Origin: an uncultured Cellulomonas sp.
Lineage (GTDB): Bacteria > Actinomycetota > Actinomycetes > Actinomycetales > Cellulomonadaceae
Length of the DNA: 64,000 nt
Assembly: GCF_947494015.1 (NCBI RefSeq)
Contig: NZ_CANLTL010000019.1
Location: 1 to 64,000, forward strand
Direction of reading: 5' to 3'
Below are positions 24,951 through 33,616 of this stretch, piece by piece. The notes beneath the pieces are model-generated. The model saw only the letters and a list, made by a program, of their open reading frames with translations, did no database searches and was not told the DNA's origin. The translations under genes were made by a program, and so were the position numbers. The stretch's first letter is position 1; every line of letters starts with the position of its first letter.

Positions 24951-26594
24951 GTGAGCACCGGACGTCGTGACCGGCGTGCCGAGCGGGCGGCCGCCACCGG
25001 ACCGCGCGCCCGGGCGGCGGCGGGCGACCACCCGTGGTTCCTCACCGCGGTGCAGCGCGGCAACGACGCCACCCGGCTGCGGCCGTGGACCCAGGGCAAC
25101 GAGGTGCGTGCGCTGGTGCACGGTCAGGCGTACTTCGCCGCGCTGGCCCGAGCGCTGGCCGGCGCCGGCGCCGGCGACCTCGTGCTGTTCGCCGACTGGC
25201 GCGGCGACCCGGACGAGCGGCTGGCTCCGGACGGACCCACGGTGGGTGCGGCGCTGTCGGGCGCTGCCGTGCGCGGTGCCCGGGTCAAGGGGCTCATCTG
25301 GCGCTCCCACCTGGACCGGCTGCGCTTCTCGGCCGACCAGAACCGTGACCTGTCGCAGGACGTCAACGGCAGCGGGGGCGAGGCCCTCCTGGACCAGCGG
25401 GTCCGGCCGCTGGGCAGCCACCACCAGAAGTTCGTCGTCGTCCGCCATGGCGACCGGCCGGCGGACGACGTCGCGTTCGTCGGCGGGATCGACCTCGCCC
25501 ACAGCCGACGCGACGACGGGTCGCACGCCGGCGACCCGCAGGCGCAGGCCTTCTCCCACTGGTACGGCCGCACCCCGGCGTGGCACGACGTGCAGGTGGC
25601 GGTGCGCGGTCCGGCCGTGCGCGACGTCGAGGACGTGTTCCGTGAGCGGTGGCAGGACCCGGCGGCGCTGTCCCGGCTGCCGTGGCACGTGCTGCCCGAC
25701 CTGGTCCGGCGGCAGGACCGTGACGCCGGCCGGCTCCCGCCACCCCGGCCCGACCCCCCGCGGGCCGGCACCTGCGCGGTGCAGCTGCTGCGCACGTATC
25801 CCAACCGGTGGCCTGGGTACCCGTTCGCACCCGACGGCGAGCGCAGCATCGCCCGCGGGTACGCCAAGGCGATGCGGCGGGCGCGACGGCTGGTCTACGT
25901 GGAGGACCAGTACCTGTGGTCGAGCGCCGTGGCCCGGGTCTTCGCCGACGCGCTGCGCCGCGAGCCGGGCCTGCACCTGGTCGCCGTCGTGCCCCGTCAT
26001 CCCGACCACGACGACGCGCTGACCCTGGCGACCGGCCGGCTCGGTCACGCGCAGGCCCTGGACCTCGTGCGCGCCGCGGGCGGGGACCGGGTGCTGGTGC
26101 TCGACGTGGAGAACCCCCGCGGACTGCCGGTCTACGTGCACGCAAAGGTGTGCGTGGTCGACGACGTGTGGGCGACGGTCGGCAGCGACAACTTCAACCG
26201 GCGGTCCTGGACGCACGACTCCGAGCTCAGCGCCGCCGTCGTCGACGACGCCCGGGACCCGCGCGAGCCGCGCGACCCCGGCGGCCTGGGCGACGGGGCG
26301 CGGCGGTTCGCGCGCGACCTGCGCCTGGAGCTCATGCGCGAGCACCTCGACCTCGACGACGACGCCGACCTGGTCGACCCGCTCGCGGCGGTGGACGCGC
26401 TGCGTCGCAGCGCCGAGGCGCTGGACGCCTGGCACGACGCCGGGCGGGTCGGTCCGCGCCCGCCCGGTCGGCTGCGTTCCCACACGGTGCACTACCCGCC
26501 GCGGTGGCAGCGGGCCGTTGCGGGCCTCGCCTACCGGACGGTCGTGGACCCCGACGGGCGGCCACCGCGGCTGAAGCTGGGTGGGGGCCACTGA
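24951..26594 (+). CDS. Phospholipase D-like (HKD) protein
   Basis: This 547-residue protein has two HKD half-sites. The first is SHHQKFVVVRHGDRP followed by DVAFVGGIDLAHSRRDD. The second is YVHAKVCVVDDVWATVGSDNFNRRS, a canonical HxKx4D with the GS-x-N-x-N tail. In the first site the aspartate is displaced (R at the usual position), as I recall from other actinobacterial members. WHDVQVAVRGPAVRDVE and YVEDQYLWS are further PLD patterns. It has no evident signal peptide, so it is probably cytoplasmic or membrane-associated, acting on phosphodiesters of lipids. GTG 24951 lacks a ribosome binding site but has CACGTT 6 nt upstream, suggesting a leaderless message. Confidence 0.86.
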   Translation: MSTGRRDRRAERAAATGPRARAAAGDHPWFLTAVQRGNDATRLRPWTQGNEVRALVHGQAYFAALARALAGAGAGDLVLFADWRGDPDERLAPDGPTVGAALSGAAVRGARVKGLIWRSHLDRLRFSADQNRDLSQDVNGSGGEALLDQRVRPLGSHHQKFVVVRHGDRPADDVAFVGGIDLAHSRRDDGSHAGDPQAQAFSHWYGRTPAWHDVQVAVRGPAVRDVEDVFRERWQDPAALSRLPWHVLPDLVRRQDRDAGRLPPPRPDPPRAGTCAVQLLRTYPNRWPGYPFAPDGERSIARGYAKAMRRARRLVYVEDQYLWSSAVARVFADALRREPGLHLVAVVPRHPDHDDALTLATGRLGHAQALDLVRAAGGDRVLVLDVENPRGLPVYVHAKVCVVDDVWATVGSDNFNRRSWTHDSELSAAVVDDARDPREPRDPGGLGDGARRFARDLRLELMREHLDLDDDADLVDPLAAVDALRRSAEALDAWHDAGRVGPRPPGRLRSHTVHYPPRWQRAVAGLAYRTVVDPDGRPPRLKLGGGH

Positions 26595-26606
26595 ACGCCG
26601 CGGCCC

Positions 26607-26632
26607 GCCCGTCGGTGCGCACCGCGACGGGC
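26607..26632. terminator. Convergent hairpin
   Basis: GCCCGTCG (26607-26614) pairs with CGACGGGC (26625-26632) around a 10-nt loop, between the phospholipase D-like stop and the convergent small gene at 26649. The stem is short, so support is moderate. Confidence 0.45.
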
Positions 26633-26648
26633 TCGCGGGAGCGTGGGG

Positions 26649-26999
26649 TCAGGAGGCGGCGTCGTCCAGGCGCTGGAGCAGGTCGTCGGCGGCGGCCGCG
26701 ATCTCGTCGTGGTCGTTCTGCGACGCGCGCTGCTTGGCGTGGATGAGGGCCGCCCGGTTCACCGTCGAGAAGTCGCCGTACGGGAAGCCGTAGCGGCCCT
26801 TGGTCTGCTCGGAGCCGTCGGGGTCGATGCCCAGGTGCCAGTCGCCGAACGCGTCGTACCCGTCGGACTCGACCAGGGCGTTCTCCTGGTCGGTGCTCGG
26901 GGCGGCGTCCGACCACTCGGTGGTCGTGTCGACCTCGCCGGCCTCGATCAGCGTGCGGGCGTGGGCCACTGCGGAGGAGTTCACGTCGTAGTGCGGCAT
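26649..26999 (-). CDS. Conserved small acidic protein of unknown function
   Basis: This 116-residue protein begins MPHYDVNSSAVAHARTLIEAGEVD. It has WHLGIDPDGSEQTKGRYGFPYGDFSTVNRAALIHAKQRASQNDH and ends in a short helix. The pattern 'K-x-x-YG-F-P-x-GD-F-x-x-V-x-R-x-A-x3-A-x-x-R' resembles small actinobacterial and phage-associated proteins of the DUF6582 type. I am not certain of that assignment and give no function. TAGCGT lies 7 nt before the ATG on its strand without a ribosome binding site, suggesting leaderless initiation. It is divergent from the ABC exporter at 27118. Confidence 0.65.
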   Translation of the reverse strand: MPHYDVNSSAVAHARTLIEAGEVDTTTEWSDAAPSTDQENALVESDGYDAFGDWHLGIDPDGSEQTKGRYGFPYGDFSTVNRAALIHAKQRASQNDHDEIAAAADDLLQRLDDAAS

Positions 27000-27006
27000 G
27001 GGACCC

Positions 27007-27012
27007 ACGCTA
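27007..27012 (-). promoter_or_regulatory. -10 box for a probable leaderless start (TAGCGT)
   Basis: On the minus strand TAGCGT is followed by 7 nt and then the ATG at 26999. No Shine-Dalgarno sequence fits in the 7-nt gap. Confidence 0.5.
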
Positions 27013-27117
27013 CGAGCGGTCCCCGGGACCCGCAGCCGGTGGCCGGCGGGCCGTCGTGCCGGGGCCGGCGCGCCGAAGTCCTGGCCGCATGTGGGTGGCG
27101 GCATCCACACTGTCCCT

Positions 27118-28083
27118 GTGCCGACCATCTCCGCGCAGGGCCTCGTCAAGACCTACGGCAGCGTCCGGGCGTTGGACGGCCTGGACCTCACCGTCGAGCA
27201 GGGCACCGTCCTGGGGGTGCTCGGTCCCAACGGGGCGGGCAAGACCACCGCGGTGCGGGTGCTGACCACGCTGCTGCTGCCCACCGACGGCAGCGCCACG
27301 GTCGCCGGGCTCGACGTCGTCCGGGACGCCACCGCGCTGCGGTCCCGGATCGGGGTCTCCGGCCAGTACGCCGCCGTCGACGAGCACCTGACGGGGTACG
27401 AGAACCTGGACATGGTCGGCCGGCTGTACCACCTCGGGCGGGCCCGGTCCCGCGAGCGGGCCTGGGAGCTGCTGGAGAGGTTCGACCTGACCGACGCCGC
27501 GAAGCGTCCCGTGGGCACCTACTCCGGCGGCATGCGTCGACGCCTCGACCTGGCCGGGGCGCTGGTCGCCGAGCCGGAGGTGCTGTTCCTCGACGAGCCC
27601 ACCACCGGCCTGGACCCGCGCAGCCGGCTGGGCATGTGGGACGTGATCGCCGAGCTCGTCGCCGGCGGGACGACGCTGCTGCTGACCACCCAGTACCTGG
27701 AGGAGGCGGACCGGCTGGCCGACCGCATCGCGGTGATCGACCACGGGCGCGTCATCGCCGAGGGCACCGCGGACCAGCTCAAGGCGCAGGTGGGCGGGGA
27801 GCGCATCGAGGTGACCGTGGCCCACGGCGGGGACCTGCCGCGAGCACGCACGGTGCTCGGACCGCTCGCCGTCGGGGAGACGGCGGCCGACGAGCACGCC
27901 CGCACGGTCACCGTCCCGGTCTCGGGCGGGGCTTCCGCGCTGGTGACCGCGCTGCGCGCGCTGGACGACGCCGGCGTCGAGGTGCTCGACGCCGGCATCC
28001 GGCGGCCGACGCTCGACGACGTCTTCCTCACCTTGACCGGCCACGACGCCGAGACCACCACGGACGACAGGGGCCAGGCATGA
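27118..28083 (+). CDS. DrrA-type ABC exporter ATPase
   Basis: This 321-residue protein has the Walker A motif LGPNGAGKTTAVRVL, a Q-loop SGQYAAVDEHLTGYENL, signature TYSGGMRRRLDLAGAL, Walker B VLFLDEPTTGLDPRSR and the H-loop region LLLTTQYLEEAD. Q replaces the H-loop histidine, as in DrrA-type proteins. The C-terminal DrrA extension ends RRPTLDDVFLTLTGH. It energises export of a drug or lipid-like molecule with the permease at 28080. GTG 27118 is chosen because the conserved N-terminus begins there; CACACT lies 6 nt upstream, suggesting a leaderless message. Confidence 0.9.
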   Translation: MPTISAQGLVKTYGSVRALDGLDLTVEQGTVLGVLGPNGAGKTTAVRVLTTLLLPTDGSATVAGLDVVRDATALRSRIGVSGQYAAVDEHLTGYENLDMVGRLYHLGRARSRERAWELLERFDLTDAAKRPVGTYSGGMRRRLDLAGALVAEPEVLFLDEPTTGLDPRSRLGMWDVIAELVAGGTTLLLTTQYLEEADRLADRIAVIDHGRVIAEGTADQLKAQVGGERIEVTVAHGGDLPRARTVLGPLAVGETAADEHARTVTVPVSGGASALVTALRALDDAGVEVLDAGIRRPTLDDVFLTLTGHDAETTTDDRGQA

Positions 28084-28901
28084 CCGGCGTCGGGCAGGCG
28101 CTCGCGGACGGCTGGACCGTCACGCGCCGCAACCTCATCAAGATCAAGCGCGTCCCCGACCTGCTCGTGGGGTCGATCATCGCGCCGATCATGTTCGTGC
28201 TGCTGTTCGCGTTCGTCTTCGGCGGCTCCATCTCGCTGCCCGGCGCCGCCGAGATCGACCCGGCGCTCTACCGCCAGTTCCTCATCGCCGGCATCTTCGC
28301 CCAGACGATGATCTTCGGCGCCACGATCACCGGCACCGGCATGGCGCAGGACGTCAAGAGCGGCATCGTCGACCGGTTCCGCTCGCTGCCCATGGCGCCG
28401 TCCGCGGTCCTGGTGGGCCGGACCACCGCGGACGTGGTCAACAACGTGCTGACGATCCTCATCATGACCCTCACCGGTCTGGTGGTCGGGTGGCGCATCA
28501 CCACGTCCGTGCTCGACGCGGTCGTCGGTTACGCGCTGCTGCTGTTCTTCGCCTACTGCATCAGCTGGCTGATGGCGTACGTCGGCCTGCTCGTGCGGAC
28601 CCCCGAGGTGTTCAACAACGCCTCGTTCGTGGTGATCTTCCCGCTGACGTTCATCGCCAACACGTTCGTCCCGTCGGAGAACCTCCCCGGGCCGCTGCGC
28701 ACGTTCGCGGAGTGGAACCCGGTCTCGAGCGTGACGCAGGCGGCCCGCGAGCTGTTCGGCAACATCATCCCGGGCACGCCGCCCCCGACGGCGTGGCCGC
28801 TGGAGCACCCGGTGCTGTACACGGTCCTGTGGGGCGTGGTGCTGCTGGTCGTCTTCGTGCCGCTCACCGTGCGGCAGTACCAGCGCGCCGCGGCGCGCTG
28901 A
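28080..28901 (+). CDS. DrrB-type ABC-2 exporter permease
   Basis: This 273-residue protein has six membrane segments. It starts WTVTRRNLIKIKRVPDLLVGSIIAPIMFVLLFAFVFGG and carries FRSLPMAPSAVLVGRT, the cytoplasmic loop motif typical of DrrB-like ABC-2 permeases. The C-terminal region has NTFVPSENLPGPLRTFAEWNPVSSVTQAAREL. Its ATG overlaps the ATPase stop (ATGA). The pair forms a complete exporter, and drug efflux is the usual assumption. Substrate specificity cannot be read. Confidence 0.9.
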   Translation: MTGVGQALADGWTVTRRNLIKIKRVPDLLVGSIIAPIMFVLLFAFVFGGSISLPGAAEIDPALYRQFLIAGIFAQTMIFGATITGTGMAQDVKSGIVDRFRSLPMAPSAVLVGRTTADVVNNVLTILIMTLTGLVVGWRITTSVLDAVVGYALLLFFAYCISWLMAYVGLLVRTPEVFNNASFVVIFPLTFIANTFVPSENLPGPLRTFAEWNPVSSVTQAARELFGNIIPGTPPPTAWPLEHPVLYTVLWGVVLLVVFVPLTVRQYQRAAAR

Positions 28902-28904
28902 CGT

Positions 28905-28922
28905 CTCACCCTGCAGGGTGAG
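28905..28922. promoter_or_regulatory. 18-bp perfect palindrome CTCACCCTGCAGGGTGAG
   Basis: CTCACCCTG is followed immediately by its reverse complement CAGGGTGAG with no spacer. It lies 3 bp after the exporter permease stop and 58 bp before the membrane protein/kinase/regulator operon. With no loop, it fits a protein-binding site better than a terminator. The downstream LuxR-family regulator is the obvious candidate binder. Confidence 0.55.
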
Positions 28923-28979
28923 GCCAGGTCCCCGCCGCGGAGGACGACGGGTGCCCGCGTGCGCCGCGACGCTCACGTC

Positions 28980-30065
28980 ATGACCCTGACCCGCGGCCCC
29001 GCCCCGCACCCCGCCGTCCCGACCACCCCGCCGACCACTGCGCCGGCCGCGCTCGTCCCGGCGCACGGCGCCGGCCGTCCCCGGCCGCTCGAGCGTCGTC
29101 ACGCCGTCGTCGCGCAGCTGCGCGACGCCCTCGCCGACGCCGTCCCGCGGACCGGGTACGCCCGCGCCCTCGCCGGGGTCGGGCTGCTCCTGCTCGCGGC
29201 CGGTGTGGTGCACGCCGCCGTCTGGCTGGCGGACGGTACGCCGTGGGAGGGCGCCGTCTCCTGGCGCAAACCGATCCTGTTCTGCGTCTCCTTCGGGCTG
29301 TTCGCGCTGTCGGCCGCCTGGGTGCAGCACGTGCTCCCACGCAGCGCCCTCGCGGGGTGGACCACGACCGGTCTGGTGGCCGTCGGCGGGCTCGGCGAGG
29401 TCGGGCTCATCTCGGCCCAGCAGTGGCGGGGCACGGCCTCCCACTTCAACGTGCTGACCTCCACCGACGCCACCGTCTTCATCCTCATGGGGGTGACGAT
29501 CGGCATCTTCGGGGCCGGGACGGTGCTGCTCGCCGCGTGGGTGGTGCGCCGCCTGCGCCACCCGGCACCGACGGTGCTCGCCGTCGTGGTCGGGCTCGGG
29601 CTGGTCCTGCTGGCCTCGGCCCTCGGCGGCGACCTGATGGGCCGGGGGATGTCCTACGTCGCGACGCACGACGCCGTCCCGTCCGCGGTCGTGGTCGGGG
29701 CGGCGGGCTCGGGCAAGCTCGCGCACGCCGTGGCGCTGCACGGGCTGCAGGTGCTGGGCGTGCTCGCCCTGCTGCTCGGCCGGTCCGGGCTGAGCCCGAC
29801 CGCACGGACCCGGTCCATGGTGCTGGGCGCCACCGGCTACGTGGCGCTGACCGCCCTCGTCATCGGGCAGGCGTACGCGGGCCGCGCGCCGCTCGACCTC
29901 ACCCCCGCGACCGGGCTCGCAAGCGTCCTCGCGCCGGCCGCCGTCGTGGCAGCCTTCGGGTGGGCGCTGCGGCCCGCGCTGCTGGGCACGCCAGCCGCCG
30001 CCACGGCCACCCCGGCCACCACGGCCGACGGCCGGCCGATCGGCGACGGCGGCGTGACCGGGTGA
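28980..30065 (+). CDS. Polytopic membrane protein of unknown function upstream of a two-component system
   Basis: About 361 residues with a Pro/Thr-rich N-terminal tail of about 60 residues, then seven or eight hydrophobic segments (such as ALAGVGLLLLAAGVVHAAVWL and ATVFILMGVTIGIFGAGTVLLAAWVV). WRKPILFCVSFGLFALSAAWV and QWRGTASHFNVLTSTDA are distinctive. I recognise no named family. The start is uncertain: ATG 28980 or GTG 28959, and neither has a ribosome binding site. It lies 47 bp before the histidine kinase and is probably in its operon, so it may be the signal input or the target. Confidence 0.65.
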   Translation: MTLTRGPAPHPAVPTTPPTTAPAALVPAHGAGRPRPLERRHAVVAQLRDALADAVPRTGYARALAGVGLLLLAAGVVHAAVWLADGTPWEGAVSWRKPILFCVSFGLFALSAAWVQHVLPRSALAGWTTTGLVAVGGLGEVGLISAQQWRGTASHFNVLTSTDATVFILMGVTIGIFGAGTVLLAAWVVRRLRHPAPTVLAVVVGLGLVLLASALGGDLMGRGMSYVATHDAVPSAVVVGAAGSGKLAHAVALHGLQVLGVLALLLGRSGLSPTARTRSMVLGATGYVALTALVIGQAYAGRAPLDLTPATGLASVLAPAAVVAAFGWALRPALLGTPAAATATPATTADGRPIGDGGVTG

Positions 30066-30112
30066 GCAGCCGCCGGGCAGCGACGGGCAGGACACGGACG
30101 CGGAGGACACGC

Positions 30113-31234
30113 ATGGGACGGCACGGCGGCCTGACGGCGTGGGACCTCGCGCTCGCTGCCGTGGCCACCACGCTCCTGGTGGCGGAGGCCGTCGCCGAGG
30201 ACCCGGGGTCGCCGGTGCCCGTGCTGCTGGCCGGAGCGATGGGCGCCTGCCTGGCCACCCGGCGCCGGTTCCCGTTCGCGTCGTACCTGGTCAGCTCGGC
30301 CGGGCTGCTGCTGCTCGCCGGGTTCTTCTACGACGCCGGCTTCTACCCGTTCCCGAACGCCCTGTCGCTGTACGCCGTGGGGGCGCACGCGACCCGGCGA
30401 CGGTCCGTGGTCGGCCTGGTCGTCGGCCTGGGCGGCGTCGCCTGGTACTGGGCTCTCGTGCCGTCCGTCGGCATCCCGTGGCTGCCCGGCCTCATCGTGG
30501 CCGGGTGGGCGCTGGCCTGGGTCGCCGGGCAGGCCGAGCGCGGTCGCCGCCGGGCCGCCGCCGACGTCGTCCACCGGGCCCGCGAGGCCGAGGAACGGCG
30601 CGAGGTCGAGCGTGCCGCAGCGGTCGCCCGCGAGCGCACCCGGCTCGCGCACGAGGTGCACGACATCGTCGGGCACGCGCTGAACGTCATGGTGCTGCAG
30701 GCCGGCGCGGCACGCCGGATGCTCGACCTCGACCGGGCCGCCAGCGCCGACGCACTGGCCACGGTGGAGGCCGTGGGCCGCGACGCGCTCGGCGAGCTCG
30801 ACGGCGCGCTGGGGGCCCTCGACGGCCCCGCGCTGCGCCGCCCGGCCCGTGGCCCGGACGACCTCGACGAGCTCGCGGCCCGGTTCACCGGCGCGGGCGT
30901 GCCGGTCACCGTGCAGGTCGCGGGCACGCCCCGGCCGCTGCCGACCGACGTCGGCATCGCGCTGTACCGTGCGGCGCAGGAGGCCCTGACCAACGTGGCC
31001 AAGCACGCCCCGGGTGTCGGTGCGCAGGTCGACCTGCGCTACGACGACGACGCCGTGCGGCTGCGGGTGACCGACCGCGCGCCCGCCGCGGCGCCGCCCG
31101 ACCCGTCGGGGCGCGGGCTGGTGGGGATCCGCACCCGCATGGCCGCGCTCGGCGGCACCGCCGAGGCCGGCCCCGACCCCCACGGTGGCTGGACCGTGCG
31201 CTGCACGGTTCCGATGGCGCCGGCGTCGTCGTGA
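30113..31234 (+). CDS. NarL-type sensor histidine kinase
   Basis: This 373-residue protein starts at ATG 30113 after GCGGAGGAC. About four hydrophobic segments fill residues 8-140 with little extracytoplasmic domain, so it probably senses within the membrane. A short coiled-coil (REAEERREVERAAAVARERTRLAHEVHD) leads to the HisKA_3 phospho-acceptor H183 in HEVHDIVGHALNVMV. The ATPase domain has EALTNVAKHAPG (N-box) and GRGLVGIRTRMAALGG (G-box). It overlaps its response regulator by 4 bp, a classical cognate pair. Confidence 0.9.
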   Translation: MGRHGGLTAWDLALAAVATTLLVAEAVAEDPGSPVPVLLAGAMGACLATRRRFPFASYLVSSAGLLLLAGFFYDAGFYPFPNALSLYAVGAHATRRRSVVGLVVGLGGVAWYWALVPSVGIPWLPGLIVAGWALAWVAGQAERGRRRAAADVVHRAREAEERREVERAAAVARERTRLAHEVHDIVGHALNVMVLQAGAARRMLDLDRAASADALATVEAVGRDALGELDGALGALDGPALRRPARGPDDLDELAARFTGAGVPVTVQVAGTPRPLPTDVGIALYRAAQEALTNVAKHAPGVGAQVDLRYDDDAVRLRVTDRAPAAAPPDPSGRGLVGIRTRMAALGGTAEAGPDPHGGWTVRCTVPMAPASS

Positions 31235-31896
31235 TCCGGGTGGTGCTGGTCGACGACGACCACCTCGTGCGCAGCGGGGTGCGCATGATCCTGGCCAGCG
31301 CCGGCGACCTGGAGGTGGTGGGGGAGGCCGCGGACGGCGCCGCGGGGGTCGCGGCGGTGCTGCGTGAGCGGCCCGACGTCGCGCTGGTCGACATCCGGAT
31401 GCCGGTGCTGGACGGCATCGAGGCCACGGCTCGGATGACCGGTGCCGCGCCGGGGACCCGCGTCGTGGTGCTGACGACCTTCGAGCACGACGAGTACGTG
31501 GTCGACGCCATCCGCGCCGGCGCGTCCGGCTTCCTGCTCAAGCGCACCCCGCCCGAGGAGCTCATCACGGCGGTCCGGGTCGTCGCCGGGGGCGACGCGA
31601 TGCTCTCGCCGTCGGTCACCCGGCGGCTGGTCGAGACCGTGGCGCGGGGCCCCGCCGGTCCCGGCGCGCCGCCGCCCGCGCTCGACCGGCTCACCGACCG
31701 CGAACACCAGGTGCTGATCGCGCTGGCGACCGGCGACTCGAACGCCGAGCTCGCCGTCCGGCTGCACATCACCGAGGAGACGGTGCGCACCCACGTCAAG
31801 CGGGTGCTGCACAAGCTCGGACTGCGCGACCGCGCCCAGGCGATCGTGTACGCCTACGAGTCGGGCGTGGTCGTCCCCGGGGAGCGTCGGGGCTGA
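31231..31896 (+). CDS. NarL/LuxR-family response regulator
   Basis: This 221-residue protein has a receiver domain with the acidic pocket VDDD, phospho-acceptor D54 in ALVDIRMP, a conserved T in VVLTTFEHDEYV and the lysine in FLLKRTPPEEL. The C-terminal HTH is DRLTDREHQVLIALATGDSNAELA then TEETVRTHVKRVLHKLGL. The GTG start overlaps the kinase stop. It probably autoregulates the operon or controls the adjacent exporter. The palindrome at 28905-28922 is a candidate site. Confidence 0.92.
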   Translation: MIRVVLVDDDHLVRSGVRMILASAGDLEVVGEAADGAAGVAAVLRERPDVALVDIRMPVLDGIEATARMTGAAPGTRVVVLTTFEHDEYVVDAIRAGASGFLLKRTPPEELITAVRVVAGGDAMLSPSVTRRLVETVARGPAGPGAPPPALDRLTDREHQVLIALATGDSNAELAVRLHITEETVRTHVKRVLHKLGLRDRAQAIVYAYESGVVVPGERRG

Positions 31897-32046
31897 AGGC
31901 GTCGCCCCGCGCGTCTCGCACCGCCCGCTCGCATCGCACGCCCCGTGCCCGTGCCCTGCCCCTGGCGGACAGGCCCCGCGGCCCGTCAGGATCGAGCGAC
32001 CGACGCCGCGGGCACCCGGCCGTGGCGCGCACCCTGCGGAGGAACC

Positions 32047-32526
32047 ATGACCGACGTGCCCCTGCCCACCGCGGCGTCCGACCCCACCCCGGACCCCACG
32101 TCCGGACCGACCACGCCGAGCGCTGCGCCGCTCAACACCGTCACGTGGTGGGAGCTTCCGGTCAGCGACCTGCCGCGCGCGCAGGCCTTCCTCGGGCCGC
32201 TGTTCGGCTGGACGTTCAGCTCGTTCGGCGACGACGCCGAGGGGTTCGCCGGCGTGCACCACGCCGGCGCGCTGATCGGCGGTCTCTACCGCACCGACGC
32301 CGACCCCTCCGCGCCGCCGTCCATCCGCACCTACGTCAACGTCTCGGACCTCGAAGCCGTGCTCACCACCGCCGAGACGCTCGGCGGCGCCGTGCGCACA
32401 CCGCGCACCGAGGTGGGCGGCGACATGGGCTGGTGGGCCGAGATCGCCGACCCGGACGGTCGCTGGATCGGGCTCTGCACGGACAACCCGCCGCCGGCCC
32501 GGGACGCCGGGCCCACGGGGGCGTGA
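32047..32526 (+). CDS. VOC-superfamily (glyoxalase-like) protein
   Basis: This 159-residue protein starts at ATG 32047 after GCGGAGGAA. Residues 1-35 are Pro/Thr-rich. One glyoxalase-like unit follows: TVTWWELPVSDLPRAQAFLGPLFGWTFS, PPSIRTYVNVSDLEAVLTTAETLGGAV, and MGWWAEIADPDGRWIGLC. These match the VOC beta-alpha-beta3 module found in actinobacterial 'glyoxalase/bleomycin-resistance' proteins. Metal ligands are not evident from one copy, and the role is unknown. Confidence 0.82.
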   Translation: MTDVPLPTAASDPTPDPTSGPTTPSAAPLNTVTWWELPVSDLPRAQAFLGPLFGWTFSSFGDDAEGFAGVHHAGALIGGLYRTDADPSAPPSIRTYVNVSDLEAVLTTAETLGGAVRTPRTEVGGDMGWWAEIADPDGRWIGLCTDNPPPARDAGPTGA

Positions 32527-32580
32527 TGGGATGAGCGACGCCGTGCCGACCCCCCTCCACCAGTGACGACGGAGACCGCC

Positions 32581-33567
32581 ATGACCACACCTGCCCCCGG
32601 GAGTCCGAGCTGGACCCGTCCGCTGGGAGCGACCGGGCTGACCGTCACGGCCGTGACCGTCGGCGGCAGCCCGCTGGGCAGCATGCCGCGCCTGTACGGC
32701 CGGGACGTGAGCACCGACGAGGGGATCGCCACGGCGCGTGCCGCGCTCGACAGCCCGATCCGCTCGCTGGACACCTCCAACGGGTACAGCGACGGCGAGA
32801 GCGAGCGGCGCATCGGGGCCGCGATCGCGCAGGGCGGTGGGCTGCCGGGCGACGTCGTCGTGATGACCAAGGTGGACCCGCGCGACCGCGACTACTCGGG
32901 CGACCGGGTCCGGGCGTCGGTCGACGAGAGCCGCGAGCGGCTGGGCCTGGACCACCTGCCGCTGGTGCACCTGCACGACCCGGAGAACTTCGCCTTCGAG
33001 GAGCTCAGCGCCCCCGGCGGAGCCGTGGACGCGCTGGTGGCGCTCAAGGAGTCCGGCGTCGTCGGGTCGATCGGGCTCGCCGGGGGACGTGTGCAGGAGA
33101 TCGCGAAGTACCTGGCGCTCGGGGTGTTCGACGTGCTGCTGGTGCACAACCGGTGGACCCTGCTGGACCGCAGCGCACGGGACCTGCTCGACGAGGCGGT
33201 CGACCGGGGGATGGGGATCCTCAACGCGGCCGTGTACGGCGGGGGCATCCTGGCCGCGCCCGGCTCGGCGCCGGACTCCGCGCCCCGCACGTACGGGTAC
33301 CGGCAGGCGCCGCCGGAGATCCTCGATGCGGTCGCCGCGATGCAGGCCGTGTGCGCCGAGCACGGCACGGACCTGCGCACCGCGGCGCTGCAGTTCTCGC
33401 TGCGGGACGACCGCTTCGCCTCGACCGTGGTGGGGATGAGCCGGCCCTCGCGCATCCAGGACACCCTCGATGCGGCGTCCGCCCCGCTCCCGGACGGGAT
33501 CTGGGTCGAGCTGGAGTCGCTGCTGCCGCCCGAGCGGGTCTGGCTGGACGCGCCGTTCGACCGCTGA
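32581..33567 (+). CDS. Aldo/keto reductase (D-threo-aldose/L-fucose dehydrogenase-like)
   Basis: This 328-residue TIM-barrel protein has LGATGLTVTAVTVGGSPLGSM, then IRSLDTSNGYSDGESERRIGAAI (Asp and Tyr of the tetrad), VVMTKVDPRDRDYSGD (Lys) and LPLVHLHDPENFAFEEL (His). LGVFDVLLVHNRWTLLDR and NAAVYGGGIL are typical of the D-threo-aldose 1-dehydrogenase branch. ATG 32581 has GGAG upstream. It is convergent with the GH4 gene and probably oxidises or reduces a monosaccharide. Its stop lies inside a four-copy CCGCTGAGCC repeat. Confidence 0.86.
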   Translation: MTTPAPGSPSWTRPLGATGLTVTAVTVGGSPLGSMPRLYGRDVSTDEGIATARAALDSPIRSLDTSNGYSDGESERRIGAAIAQGGGLPGDVVVMTKVDPRDRDYSGDRVRASVDESRERLGLDHLPLVHLHDPENFAFEELSAPGGAVDALVALKESGVVGSIGLAGGRVQEIAKYLALGVFDVLLVHNRWTLLDRSARDLLDEAVDRGMGILNAAVYGGGILAAPGSAPDSAPRTYGYRQAPPEILDAVAAMQAVCAEHGTDLRTAALQFSLRDDRFASTVVGMSRPSRIQDTLDAASAPLPDGIWVELESLLPPERVWLDAPFDR

Positions 33568-33616
33568 GCCCGTCCGACCGCTGAGCCCGTCCACCGCTGA
33601 GCCGGACCGCTGAGCC
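33561..33616. repeat. Four copies of CCGCTGAGCC spanning a stop codon
   Basis: CCGCTGAGCC occurs at 33561, 33578, 33594 and 33607 with spacings of 17, 16 and 13 bp. The first copy contains the reductase stop codon (TGA), and the duplications extend into the 3' region. The last copy forms the left arm of the adjacent hairpin. Confidence 0.85.

Noticed and set aside
24125-25099. Longer version of the DUF2238 protein starting near 25099
   Set aside because: The extra about 100 residues are Arg/Pro/Thr-rich and overlap the divergent phospholipase D-like gene; the membrane domain begins after the GTG at 24799.
27519-30110. An 863-codon minus-strand open frame opposite the ABC exporter and membrane protein genes
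   Set aside because: Low-complexity His/Arg/Gln/Glu composition with no motifs; the plus-strand genes have clear families and coupled starts.
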